In this document: one piece after another, positions 1-7,408 of the stretch
Layout of the letters: every line of letters starts with the position of its first letter
Numbering within the stretch: the first letter of the stretch is position 1
Notes under the pieces: generated by a model
The model's database searches: none
The model's input: only the letters and a program-made list of their open reading frames with translations
Told to the model about the DNA's origin: nothing
Made by a program: the position numbers and the translations under genes
NCBI GenBank assembly: GCA_022842985.1
Contig: JALHON010000011.1
Span: forward strand, 1-37,915
DNA: 37,915 nucleotides
Origin: Acidobacteriota bacterium
GTDB taxonomy: Bacteria > Acidobacteriota > Vicinamibacteria > Vicinamibacterales > UBA2999
Direction: 5' to 3'

Positions 1-335
1 GGGGCCCGCCGCGGCCGCGGCGACCTCGCGGGCAGCGCGCGCAGATATGCGTCGGTCACGGTTTCGGCCACGAACAGGCCCACACCGCGACGCGCCACGA
101 AGTAGCCCTCGGCCGTCAGCCGGTCGAAGGCCTCCACCGCCGTGATGCGGGCCACGCCGAGTTCGGCGGCAAGCTGCCGCGACGACGGCAGGCGCGCCCC
201 GGGCTTGAGCGCGCCGCGCAGCACCGCCTCGCGGAAGAACGCCACGATCTGGTCCTGCAGCGACCCGCCCGCGCGTGATCCGCGGCGGTCGAGCGACAAC
301 ACGTTCCACAGCGGCTGGGTCGCGCGTCCTGACAT
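1..335 (-). CDS. MocR/PdxR-like GntR-family regulator, N-terminal part (cut by window edge)
   Basis: The gene reads leftward from an ATG at 335-333 and stays open to the window edge, so about 111 residues are visible. The protein has a GntR-type winged helix-turn-helix: an amphipathic helix with LQDQIVAFFREAVLRG, then KPGARLPSSRQLAAELGV and RITAVEAFDRLTAEGY, closing with the wing VARRGVGLFVAE. The spacing and the phrase LPSSRQLA are typical of the MocR/PdxR subfamily, in which the wHTH is followed by an aminotransferase-like PLP-binding domain; that domain would lie outside the window. The gene is divergent from a pyridoxamine-oxidase-like flavoprotein, which fits a PLP-linked regulator, but the regulatory link is inference. 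Confidence 0.85.
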   Translation of the reverse strand, partial: MSGRATQPLWNVLSLDRRGSRAGGSLQDQIVAFFREAVLRGALKPGARLPSSRQLAAELGVARITAVEAFDRLTAEGYFVARRGVGLFVAETVTDAYLRALPARSPRPRRA

Positions 336-356
336 GGCGTGATGGTCCCGGTCCTC

Positions 357-397
357 GGGGTCAGACCCCTTACGGATTTCGAAAGGGGTCTGACCCC
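357..397. repeat. Inverted repeat of the GGGGTCAGACCCC type
   Basis: Two perfect 15-nt arms, 357-371 (GGGGTCAGACCCCTT) and 383-397 (AAGGGGTCTGACCCC), flank an 11-nt loop. Each arm contains a shorter internal near-palindrome. It lies in the 151-bp gap between the divergent MocR and flavoprotein genes. It resembles dispersed REP-like elements, although only one copy is in this window. A hairpin acting on one of the two transcripts is the alternative. Confidence 0.7.
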
Positions 398-486
398 CGA
401 AACTGGTGGACCTATCGATAGCGCGCATCCGGCACTACCAATGAGGCCACGTCGTCAGCATACTCGGAACCGCCATGGAGGCTCCG

Positions 487-1140
487 ATGAGCGACGCCGG
501 TTTCACGCCCAGTGAGAAGACACAGGTTCGCCGCATGCCGAAGCGCGGCCACTACGACCACGCCACCGTGCACGCCATCCTCGATGCCGGCGCCATCGCC
601 CACGTGGGCTACGTCATCGATGGCCAGCCCTACGTGACGCCCACGGCCTACTGGCGCAAGGGCGACCGCCTCTACTGGCACGGGTCGTCGGCCAGCCGCA
701 TGCTGCGCACCATCGACGCCGGCTCGCCGGTGTGTGTGACCGTAGCGCACATCGACGGCTTCGTGCTGGCGCGCTCGGCCTTCCATCACTCCGTGAACTA
801 CCGCTCGGTGATGGCGTTCGGCACGGCGCACAAGCTCACCGACGAAGCCGAGGTGATGGAGGCTCTGAAGGATTTCACCGAGCGCCTCTATCCCGGACGC
901 TGGGACGTGCTGCGGCCGGTGCAGCCGCAGGAGCTGAAGGCCACGACCGTGCTGGCGATGGACCTGACCGAAGCGGTCGCGAAGGTGCGCACGGGCATGC
1001 CCGTGGACGACGACGAAGACTACGCGCTCCCGATCTGGGCCGGCGTGCTGCCCGTGCAGACCACGGTGCTCGCGCCGGTGAGCGACCCGAAGAACCTGCC
1101 CGGCGTCGAGGCGCCGCACTACCGCGTGTCGATCACCTAG
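487..1140 (+). CDS. Pyridoxamine 5'-phosphate oxidase-family FMN-binding split-barrel protein
   Basis: The 217-residue protein has the flavin split-barrel fold of the PNPOx-like (Pyridox_ox_2) family. The N-terminal half shows GHYDHATVHAILDAG, then the strand segment GYVIDGQPYVTPTAYWRKGD, then YWHGSSASRML, which is the usual phosphate/FMN-binding stretch of this family. These proteins are usually cytosolic flavin-nucleotide-binding proteins of unknown substrate, not true PdxH. An upstream in-frame ATG exists at 475, but GGAGG at 477-481 lies 5 nt before the ATG at 487, so 487 is chosen. The gene is divergent from a MocR-type regulator; such pairs are common and the regulator may control it (inference). 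Confidence 0.85.
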   Translation: MSDAGFTPSEKTQVRRMPKRGHYDHATVHAILDAGAIAHVGYVIDGQPYVTPTAYWRKGDRLYWHGSSASRMLRTIDAGSPVCVTVAHIDGFVLARSAFHHSVNYRSVMAFGTAHKLTDEAEVMEALKDFTERLYPGRWDVLRPVQPQELKATTVLAMDLTEAVAKVRTGMPVDDDEDYALPIWAGVLPVQTTVLAPVSDPKNLPGVEAPHYRVSIT

Positions 1141-1221
1141 CGCCGAGCTGGTGCGGGGCTCGCATCCCGCGCCTGAAACGTTCCGCCAGGGTTCTCCGCT
1201 TGTTGGACCAGGGAGCACACC

Positions 1222-2049
1222 ATGCCTTGGACCACGCGGGTATTGCCGGCATTCGTCGTCCTGATTCTGGCCGCGCAGGCGGCCACCGCACAGACACTGG
1301 GCCCATTCACCTGGCAGACGCAGCCGTACTGCAACGTGCTGACGGTGACCGTCGTGCCTCAGGGCAGTCACTACCAGGTCGTCGGCCATGACAATCTCTG
1401 TGGTGCCGGCGTGGCGCCCGTAACCGGCACGGCAGTGCCCGTGGGCGGTGACGTCCGCTTCGGTCTGACGATCGCAACGCCGTCGGGACGGGCGGCTCAC
1501 CTCACGGCCACGATCAGCCTGGGCTCCCTGTCGGGCACCTGGACCGACAACGACGGACGCTCCGGCACGTTCCAGTTCGCGGGCTCGGGTGGCGGATCGG
1601 CCCGGCCGGCGCCGGCGCTGGTCGGCGTGCCCAGGGTGACGCGCCTGCTCTACACGCAGAGTGCAACGTCGGCCGGCGGGACGATCTCTCCGCCGGTGTC
1701 GCTGCGCACGCTGGGCACGTTCACGTCGGCCGGCGGCGCGTTGCGCCTCACGTGGATCAGCCACGTCACCGCCGCATCACCGGGCGGCGGAGTCTGCAAC
1801 TTCCAGCTCCGCATCGATGGCGCGCCATCGGGTGCCGTGGCCACGGGCAGCCTCGTGGGTGACGAGGCCGTGGTCATCAACGGCGCGACACGCAACGATG
1901 CCCCGGTGTCGCTGACCACGTGGTTCACGAACGTGCCCGCGGGCAACCACACGGTCTCGTTGTGGATTCGCAGCGTCGATTCGACGTGCACGGACAACGC
2001 CGGCAACTATTCGCGGACGGTGCTCGTGGAGGAGTTCGGCGCCCCGTAG
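1222..2049 (+). CDS. Secreted protein of unknown function
   Basis: The 275-residue product begins with a clear Sec signal peptide (hydrophobic stretch within residues 7-22, cleavage near ATAQ). The start is supported by GGGAG about 7 nt upstream of the ATG. The N-terminal half (TWQTQPYCNVLTVTVVPQG, then DNLCGAGV and LSGTWTDNDGRSGTFQF) looks like a beta-rich module with two cysteines. The second half, after a Gly/Ala/Pro linker near residue 125, is beta-rich with two more cysteines (VCNFQL and DSTCTDN), perhaps a disulfide. I do not recognise a named family. The high proportion of Gly, Thr, Ser and Val fits an extracellular or periplasmic protein. Confidence 0.75.
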   Translation: MPWTTRVLPAFVVLILAAQAATAQTLGPFTWQTQPYCNVLTVTVVPQGSHYQVVGHDNLCGAGVAPVTGTAVPVGGDVRFGLTIATPSGRAAHLTATISLGSLSGTWTDNDGRSGTFQFAGSGGGSARPAPALVGVPRVTRLLYTQSATSAGGTISPPVSLRTLGTFTSAGGALRLTWISHVTAASPGGGVCNFQLRIDGAPSGAVATGSLVGDEAVVINGATRNDAPVSLTTWFTNVPAGNHTVSLWIRSVDSTCTDNAGNYSRTVLVEEFGAP

Positions 2050-2061
2050 AGCGCTTACGGG

Positions 2062-2080
2062 CGCGGCATCGAAGGCCGCG
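2062..2080. terminator. Short G+C-rich hairpin after the secreted-protein gene
   Basis: CGCGGC (2062-2067) pairs with GCCGCG (2075-2080) around a 7-nt loop, 13 bp after the stop of the secreted-protein gene. There is no T tract, so a terminator role is only possible. Confidence 0.3.
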
Positions 2081-2103
2081 TCCGGAGCCATGAGCCTTCC
2101 CGC

Positions 2104-2134
2104 AGCGGTTCGGCGCTTATCAGGCTGAACCGCT
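2104..2134. promoter_or_regulatory. Inverted repeat in the leader of the tail-tube gene
   Basis: AGCGGTTC (2104-2111) and GAACCGCT (2127-2134) are perfect 8-bp arms around a 15-nt spacer, ending shortly before the ribosome-binding site of the gene at 2151. It could be an operator or a leader hairpin. Confidence 0.4.
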
Positions 2135-2150
2135 CACCCGGGAGACTGCC

Positions 2151-2603
2151 ATGGCCGTACTGCGCGATCGTCCGTACACCCAGTTCAACTTCCTCGTCGA
2201 TCTCGGCACCGGCACCACGGACGGCCCCGAGGCGGGCTTCCAGGAGGTCAGCGGCATCGGCATGGAAGTGACCGTGACCGAATACCGCAACGGCAACGAA
2301 CGCGAGAACTCCGTGCGCAAGATCACCGGGCTCAACAAGGCCACGGACATCACGCTGAAGCGGGGCATCATCGGCTCGCTCGGCCTCTACAAGTGGCTGG
2401 ACCAGATCCGCAACGGCGACCAGAACGCCATGCGCACGGTGACCATCCACCTGCAGAACGAGGACCACACACAGACCGTGCAGACGTGGAAGCTGCTGCG
2501 CGCGCGCATCATCAAGCACACGAGCGGCCCGCTCAACGCCAAGGGCACCGACGTGGCCATGGAAGAAATGGTGCTCGCCTACGAACGCCTCGAGATGGAA
2601 TAA
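2151..2603 (+). CDS. gp19-like phage tail-tube protein (contractile-injection type), copy 1
   Basis: The 150-residue protein matches the T4 gp19-like tail-tube family (Pfam Phage_T4_gp19), which includes the inner-tube proteins of extracellular contractile injection systems. Diagnostic stretches are FNFLVDLGTG, GFQEVSGIGMEVTVTEYRNG, ITLKRGI and LYKWLDQIRNG in order, and the C-terminal MEEMVLAYERLEME. Length is normal for the family and the gene is intact. GGGAGA upstream supports the ATG. It is followed 10 bp later by a divergent paralogue. No sheath, baseplate, spike or AAA+ ATPase gene of an injection system lies nearby, so these look like orphan tube genes. They might serve a distant cluster or have been recruited for something else. 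Confidence 0.88.
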   Translation: MAVLRDRPYTQFNFLVDLGTGTTDGPEAGFQEVSGIGMEVTVTEYRNGNERENSVRKITGLNKATDITLKRGIIGSLGLYKWLDQIRNGDQNAMRTVTIHLQNEDHTQTVQTWKLLRARIIKHTSGPLNAKGTDVAMEEMVLAYERLEME

Positions 2604-2613
2604 CAGGCGCGCC

Positions 2614-3054
2614 GTGGCCGACACACGCGAACACCCGTATACCGGCGCCCGTTTCCTCGTCTCCATCGGGGAGCAGGACGGCCGTGAGCCCTCCGCCGGC
2701 TTCGCGGAGGTGGTCTTTCCGCCGTTCGAGCACGAGCGGACGCGCGACCGCGAGCCCGGCCACACACCGCCGCGACCGTCGGATACCTCCGGCGCCCTGC
2801 TGGTGCTGCGCCGAGGCGTCACCGGCCGGCTCGACCTGTACGAGTGGTGGAACGCCACCCGACGCGAGAAGGCGCCGCCGACGCGCACCGTCACCATCCA
2901 GCTGCTCGGCGACGACGACCGTGCCGCGGTGATGACGTGGCGCTTCGAGCGCGCGTATCCCGTGACGCTCAGTTACTCGCCGCTCAACGCGATGACGGGC
3001 AGCGTGGTCATGGAAGAGGTGGCACTGGCGTTCGAACGGGTGGAGATGGCGTAG
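2614..3054 (+). CDS. gp19-like phage tail-tube protein, copy 2 (divergent paralogue)
   Basis: The 146-residue product is read from a GTG. It shares the fold signature of its neighbour: REHPYTGARFLVSIG, GFAEVVFP, LRRGVTGRLDLYEWWNATRR, and the ending VMEEVALAFERVEMA. It differs by a charged, proline-rich insertion (residues about 40-58) in place of the loop seen in the first copy. Injection systems commonly encode two or three tube paralogues in tandem, and the order here is the same. The two are probably co-transcribed (10-bp gap). The start could in principle lie elsewhere because no strong ribosome-binding site is seen, but the N-terminal alignment with copy 1 supports this GTG. Confidence 0.85.
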   Translation: MADTREHPYTGARFLVSIGEQDGREPSAGFAEVVFPPFEHERTRDREPGHTPPRPSDTSGALLVLRRGVTGRLDLYEWWNATRREKAPPTRTVTIQLLGDDDRAAVMTWRFERAYPVTLSYSPLNAMTGSVVMEEVALAFERVEMA

Positions 3055-3105
3055 GCCCCTGGGCGACTTCCTCGACCTCTTCAGGGCGGGTCGCGGAGTA
3101 CGCGT

Positions 3106-3111
3106 TATGCT
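3106..3111 (+). promoter_or_regulatory. Possible -10 box of the TPR-VWFA pair
   Basis: TATGCT stands about 35 nt before the ATG at 3147, in an otherwise G+C-rich stretch. No convincing -35 box is visible. Confidence 0.3.
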
Positions 3112-3146
3112 GTGCCGTCGGTGCTCATCGGCGCCCGGTGCCATCC

Positions 3147-4316
3147 ATGAAGCCGCTGCCTGCTGCGATCGCCGCGATCGTCGTGCTCGTGGCACACCCG
3201 CGCCTCGCGGACGCGCAGTCGCCGTCACTCATCACCTACCAGCAGGTCCTCGATCGCTACATGGGCGGCACCCACGTCGCGTCCGTGATCGACGTCCTGA
3301 AGCTGGACCCGACGACGGTGACCGCGGACGCACTGGCCACCCTCGCTGCCGACGAACAGCGCTACGAACTGAGCCGCGAATCAGTGCCCGGACGGGGACG
3401 ATCCGGCACGTCAGACGGCGCGCGAGCCTACCTGCGGCGGATCGAGGCGGTGGCGCTGCTGCATCTGGAAGCGGCCACGTCGGCACCGCTCGATCGCGTC
3501 AGCCAACGCGCCGCGCACCTCGACATTGCCGACAAGGCGCTTGCCAGGCTCGATGCTTCCCGCAAGGACGCGTGGACCTCCGACCCGAGCATCGACGCTG
3601 CCAGCCGTGCCGCCGTGTTGCGCTTCCGGCGCGACTGGCTGCTCGCGGCGGCCACCCATTTCCAGCGCATCGGCGCGTTTGCCGACGCGTTCGGGTTCGC
3701 CAGGGCGGCGCTCGACGAACATCCGGATGAACCGTTGTTCCACGTCATCGCCGGGACGATCGCGGAGGCGCTGGCGGCACCGGTAGCCTCGTTCGACACC
3801 GTGCGGGCCGCCGTGGGGTTGACGGCCGATCCGGATGAGGGCACCAGACGGGCGCTACGTGAGGCGGCACGGCGCTTCGCACGGGCGCTGGCCTTGAACG
3901 CGGACGACGCGGAAGCGCGCGTACGGCTCGCGCGGGTCCAGGTGCGGCTCGGCGCCTTCAATGAGGCGCGGCGACTGCTCGCCGCCGACGCCTCGCCCGG
4001 CCGCCTGGCGTATCTGCTGGCACTGGCCCGCGGCTATGCCGCCGCCGCCGAGTCACGTCACGCCGAGGCCGTCGATCACTATCGCGCCGCCACTCGCCTG
4101 GCGCCGCAGTGGCAGAGTGCCTGCGTCGCGCTGGCACACGCGCTCGTCGCCGCCGGAGAGCGTGACGAGGCGCGTGACACCCTGCGGCCCTGCCTGTCGC
4201 GCGTGCCGTCGCTCGACGATCCGTGGCCACGGTACGGAATGGGCCTCGACTGGCTGCTCGAACCCACCGTCAGGCAACTGCGGGCGCAGGTGACTGCCCG
4301 CTCTGATCCCGAATGA
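3147..4316 (+). CDS. Exported TPR-repeat protein
   Basis: The reading frame is open upstream to about 2844, but the ATG at 3147 starts a proper signal peptide (hydrophobic core at residues 5-17, cleavage near ADAQ), so I place the start there; the product is 389 residues. The second half contains tetratricopeptide-like helices: HFQRIGAFADAFGFARAALDEHP, RFARALALNADDAEARVRLARVQVRLGAFNEARRLL, and ESRHAEAVDHYRAATRLAPQ followed by ALVAAGERDEARDTL. It overlaps the downstream VWFA gene by ATGA, so the two are translationally coupled and probably act together in the periplasm or at the envelope. The exact role is unknown. Confidence 0.82.
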   Translation: MKPLPAAIAAIVVLVAHPRLADAQSPSLITYQQVLDRYMGGTHVASVIDVLKLDPTTVTADALATLAADEQRYELSRESVPGRGRSGTSDGARAYLRRIEAVALLHLEAATSAPLDRVSQRAAHLDIADKALARLDASRKDAWTSDPSIDAASRAAVLRFRRDWLLAAATHFQRIGAFADAFGFARAALDEHPDEPLFHVIAGTIAEALAAPVASFDTVRAAVGLTADPDEGTRRALREAARRFARALALNADDAEARVRLARVQVRLGAFNEARRLLAADASPGRLAYLLALARGYAAAAESRHAEAVDHYRAATRLAPQWQSACVALAHALVAAGERDEARDTLRPCLSRVPSLDDPWPRYGMGLDWLLEPTVRQLRAQVTARSDPE

Positions 4317-5176
4317 GCCGCCATCTCTCTGTAGTCGTGCTGGCGCTGCTCGTCGCGGCACCGATCGCCAGCGGCGCACGGCAGTTCACGGTGTCCACGA
4401 GCGGCGTCCGGCTGGACGTGCTGGCCTTGAACGGCAAGGCCCCGCACACCGGGCTCACGCGCGACGACTTCGAGGTGCGCGACAACGGCGTGCTGCAGCG
4501 CCTCGACTCCGTCACCACGACCGACGCGGCGCACGTGATGATGGTGCTGGATGTCTCCGGCAGCGTGCAGGGCGAGCCGCTGCGCCGCCTCACCGCGGCC
4601 GCCAACGCGCTCCTCGGCAGGCTCACGCCGAAGGACCGGCTCACGCTGGTGGGCTTTTCGCATCATCTGCGTCTGCTCGCGGCCGTCGACGGCGCCATCC
4701 AGACCGAGTTGCTGCCGCTTGGCGGCGCCACTGCCCTGCACGATGCGATCTTCGCAGGTCTGCTGCTGGCGGGCGACGACCCGCGGCCCAGCCTGATGAT
4801 CCTGCTGACCGATGGCTTCGACTCCATCAGCTGGCTGACCGCGGAACAGACCCTCGACATGGCACTCCGCGCCGATGTCGTCATCTATCCCGTGGTCGCG
4901 GACTACGAGCAGCTGCGCATGTCGCAGTCCGAAGGCGTGCAGCGCGCCAGACGTGACCTCGACGCGCTGGCCGCTGAAACGGGTGGTCGCGTGTTTCCCG
5001 TCAGCAAGCAGGGCCCACTGGACGCGTTCCTGGGAATTCTTGAAGAGTACCGGCACCGGTATGTGCTGACGTACACGCCGACGGGCGTCGAACGGCGCGG
5101 CTGGCATCGCATCGACGTTCGCCTGCGACGTGTGCGAGGCACGGTTCATACCAGACGCGGCTACGACGTGCGATAG
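4313..5176 (+). CDS. VWFA-related domain protein (acidobacterial type)
   Basis: The 287-residue product has a short signal peptide (cleavage near SGA). It then has the usual preamble of acidobacterial VWFA-related proteins (RLDVLALNGKAPHTGLTRDDFEVRDNG, spanning about residues 31-57). The von Willebrand A domain shows the metal-ion-dependent adhesion site: DVSGS at residues 80-84, the threonine-containing GGATALHDAI loop, and LLTDGFD at about 164-170. The C-terminal YRHRYVLTYTP and RIDVRLRR segments are the conserved tail of this family. The function of these exported proteins is generally unknown; a scaffold or adhesion role is assumed. It starts inside the stop of the TPR gene. Confidence 0.88.
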   Translation: MSRHLSVVVLALLVAAPIASGARQFTVSTSGVRLDVLALNGKAPHTGLTRDDFEVRDNGVLQRLDSVTTTDAAHVMMVLDVSGSVQGEPLRRLTAAANALLGRLTPKDRLTLVGFSHHLRLLAAVDGAIQTELLPLGGATALHDAIFAGLLLAGDDPRPSLMILLTDGFDSISWLTAEQTLDMALRADVVIYPVVADYEQLRMSQSEGVQRARRDLDALAAETGGRVFPVSKQGPLDAFLGILEEYRHRYVLTYTPTGVERRGWHRIDVRLRRVRGTVHTRRGYDVR

Positions 5177-5201
5177 ACCGTCACAGACCAGAGACCCTGA
5201 A

Positions 5202-5720
5202 TTGACCCCGACGACCTCACACCTCAACCAGCACTCGCTGCTCGACGCGCTGCTCGACTCGTGGCGGCGCAACAACACCATCCTCGTGAACCTGCTGCGG
5301 GCGCTGCCCGAAGATGCGATGGAGCTGCGCGCCCTGGACGACAGCCAGACCGTCCACGCGCTCTTCATGCACATGCACTACTGCCGGCTCGTGTTCGTGC
5401 ATGAATGCACACCGGAGCTGGGCGTGACGGTGCCTCAGGACGAGTGGCGCGGCGAACGCGATCGCGACCGCATCGCGGCGATGCTCGACGAGAGCGCCGA
5501 GGCCATGCGCAACGCCGTCGTCACGCGCCTGCAGGCGGGGCGTCCCATGGACCGGCACTACGACCATCCGATTCTTCTGCTGCAGCACTTCGTGTGGCAC
5601 GAGGGTTACCACCACGGCCAGATCAAGCTGGCGCTGAAGCGTGCGGGACGTCCCTTCGACGACGAAGAGATTGGCCGCGTCACCTGGGACGTGTGGATGG
5701 AGAAGGACACGTGGCGGTGA
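5202..5720 (+). CDS. DinB-family metalloprotein
   Basis: This is a four-helix-bundle DinB/YfiT-like protein. The metal-binding histidine pattern is visible: HMHYCR in the second helix (His57/His59) and WHEGYHHGQ in the fourth (His133, His137, His138), with the family ending GRVTWDVW. Such proteins are often thiol-dependent transferases or hydrolases of unknown substrate; some are damage-inducible. The frame is open back to 5130, but that start would overlap the VWFA gene by 47 nt, so I prefer a TTG at 5202 (172 residues) 25 nt after the preceding stop. That start is uncertain because no good ribosome-binding site is seen. Confidence 0.8.
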   Translation: MTPTTSHLNQHSLLDALLDSWRRNNTILVNLLRALPEDAMELRALDDSQTVHALFMHMHYCRLVFVHECTPELGVTVPQDEWRGERDRDRIAAMLDESAEAMRNAVVTRLQAGRPMDRHYDHPILLLQHFVWHEGYHHGQIKLALKRAGRPFDDEEIGRVTWDVWMEKDTWR

Positions 5721-5952
5721 CGCGTGTGCGCTCACTCAGCACGAGAACGGGCTGGCACGATCTTCCTGCTTGACAGGTTTCTGAGGCTGACCGCGTTTCG
5801 ATCGGCGTCCCGACGAGAACGGCACGTCACGCGCATCACACGGCCACTACGCGGCCGATCGCGCGCCGAGCCACCGTGCGTCGTCTCCCGCAGCGCGATC
5901 GCCTTCCATACGCGATTCTCGAACGGCAGAAACTGCGATGCGAGGATGGTGC

Positions 5953-7290
5953 ATGCACGCTGCACCCTCGCTCGAAGGCTCGCGCCACGTTTCCGCGGAA
6001 ACGTCCGGGCTCGATTCTGTCACCTTGCCAGTCGCCGTCGTGCCGCACGACACGCACGCGATCGGCGAGACGATTGCCTCGCTGGCCGCTGGCCTGCACG
6101 CTGCCACGTATCAACTGCTGGTGCTGCTGCGCGAGTTCGACGCGCGCAGCGGATGGAACAACGGCTTCCTCTCGTGCGCACACTGGTTGCACTGGCGCAC
6201 CGGCTTCGACCTCGGCGCTTCACGCGAGAAGGTTCGCGTAGCACGCGCGCTTCCAACCCTGCCCCGCATCGCGTGGGCGATGGAACGTGGGCAGCTCTCG
6301 TACGCCAAGGTGCGCGCGCTCACGCGGGTGGCGACGCCCGAGAACGAAGCGGCCCTGCTGGACGTCGCACTCGCTGGCACGGCGGCTCAGGTCGAACGAC
6401 TCGTCCGCGCGTGGCGACGAGTGGACCGCGCAACCGACGCACGCATCGACGAGTCGCGACATCTCAACCGCTCGCTCTCGATGTGGGTGGACGACGACGG
6501 CATGGTCGTGGTCCGCGGACGCCTCACGCCCGACGCTGGCGCCGTGGTGATGCGCGCCGTCGAAGCTGCGGCGGACCGGCTCTTTCGCGAGAGCCGCGAC
6601 GTGCCCGCTGCACAGACGCTGGCGGACGAGGTGACGCCCGGGCAGCGCCGCGCCGACGCGCTGGCACTGGTAGCTGAGGCCGCCCTTTCCGCGGACCTCG
6701 ATCGCGGCACCGCCGGCGACCGCTACCAGGTGGTGGTCCACGTGGACGCCTCGTCCAACGCACAGATCGATCCCACGAGCGCCGTCATCGAGCTGGACCA
6801 CGACGCGCAGCACGTTTCCGCGGAAACGTCTCGACGCCTCAGCTGCGATGCCGCGATCGTGCGGATGACCCACGGCGCAGACGGCGCCGTGCTCGACGTG
6901 GGCCGCCAGACGCGCACGATTCCGCCCGCGATTCGCCGCGCCCTCGCCGCGCGCGATCGCACGTGCCGCTTCCCCGGCTGCACGTCACGCCGCTGCGACG
7001 CGCATCACATCGAACACTGGGCCGACGGCGGCGCCACGCGCCTGGACAACCTCGTGCTGCTCTGCCGGCACCACCACCGCGCGGTGCACGAAGGTGGGTT
7101 CCGCGTGGCTGCAGGAGAAGATGGCACGCCGACGTTCTGGCGGCCCGATCGCACGCGCGTTCCGCAGACGCCGCCGGCACTCGACACCGTAGCCCTCGCG
7201 GATGTTCAGCCCTTGCCGTCACCGCCCACCTGGGACGGCACGCCGCTCGACGTGGCGTGGGCGATCGACGTGTTGTGGCGGGACGCCTGA
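5953..7290 (+). CDS. DUF222 / HNH endonuclease (13E12-repeat type)
   Basis: The 445-residue protein has the DUF222 helical domain (about residues 30-320) with ARALPTLPRIAWAMERGQLSYAKVRALTRVATPENE and the conserved RRLSCDA. An HNH nuclease domain follows at the C terminus: CRFPGC (Cys338/Cys343), DAHHIEHWADGG (His351/His352), LDNLVLLCRHHHRAVHEGG (Cys371, His373-375). The two Cys pairs and the His residues needed for metal and catalysis are all present. The family is abundant, often mobile-element-like, and of unclear biology. GAGG at 5942-5945 is 7 nt before the ATG at 5953, preferred over the ATG at 5938. Two copies of an 18-bp palindrome lie in the gene, each coding His-Val-Ser-Ala-Glu-Thr-Ser; the second is just before RRLSCDA. 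Confidence 0.87.
   Translation: MHAAPSLEGSRHVSAETSGLDSVTLPVAVVPHDTHAIGETIASLAAGLHAATYQLLVLLREFDARSGWNNGFLSCAHWLHWRTGFDLGASREKVRVARALPTLPRIAWAMERGQLSYAKVRALTRVATPENEAALLDVALAGTAAQVERLVRAWRRVDRATDARIDESRHLNRSLSMWVDDDGMVVVRGRLTPDAGAVVMRAVEAAADRLFRESRDVPAAQTLADEVTPGQRRADALALVAEAALSADLDRGTAGDRYQVVVHVDASSNAQIDPTSAVIELDHDAQHVSAETSRRLSCDAAIVRMTHGADGAVLDVGRQTRTIPPAIRRALAARDRTCRFPGCTSRRCDAHHIEHWADGGATRLDNLVLLCRHHHRAVHEGGFRVAAGEDGTPTFWRPDRTRVPQTPPALDTVALADVQPLPSPPTWDGTPLDVAWAIDVLWRDA
5987..6004. repeat. 18-bp palindrome, copy 1
   Basis: ACGTTTCCGCGGAAACGT is a perfect palindrome, open in all six reading frames. Here it lies near the 5' end of the DUF222/HNH gene, before the conserved domain. Confidence 0.85.
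6812..6829. repeat. 18-bp palindrome, copy 2
   Basis: Identical to copy 1 over 18 bp, and over 20 bp when one flanking base on each side is included. It lies in the DUF222/HNH gene, in the same codon phase, next to the codons for RRLSCDA. Confidence 0.85.
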
Positions 7291-7408
7291 TCCGTGCTCG
7301 CCCGCCCGGGGCCGCTCGCGAAGGTTCGCCTGATCCCACGCGCGTTCCCGTGGACACCCGCGCGCGACCATCCAGGCGTCGGCCGAGTCTGTCGCAGATT
7401 CGGTGGCT

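Noticed and set aside
2151-3054. Complete contractile injection system
   Set aside because: Only the two tube proteins are present; no sheath, baseplate, spike or ATPase gene in the window.
5770-5798. TTGACA as -35 of the HNH gene
   Set aside because: The region 17 bp downstream (GCGTTT) is not a convincing -10 box and the start is over 150 bp away.
6684-6695. Partial palindrome TTTCCGCGGA in the HNH gene
   Set aside because: Matches only 10 bases of the palindrome core and lacks symmetry; likely chance given codon bias.
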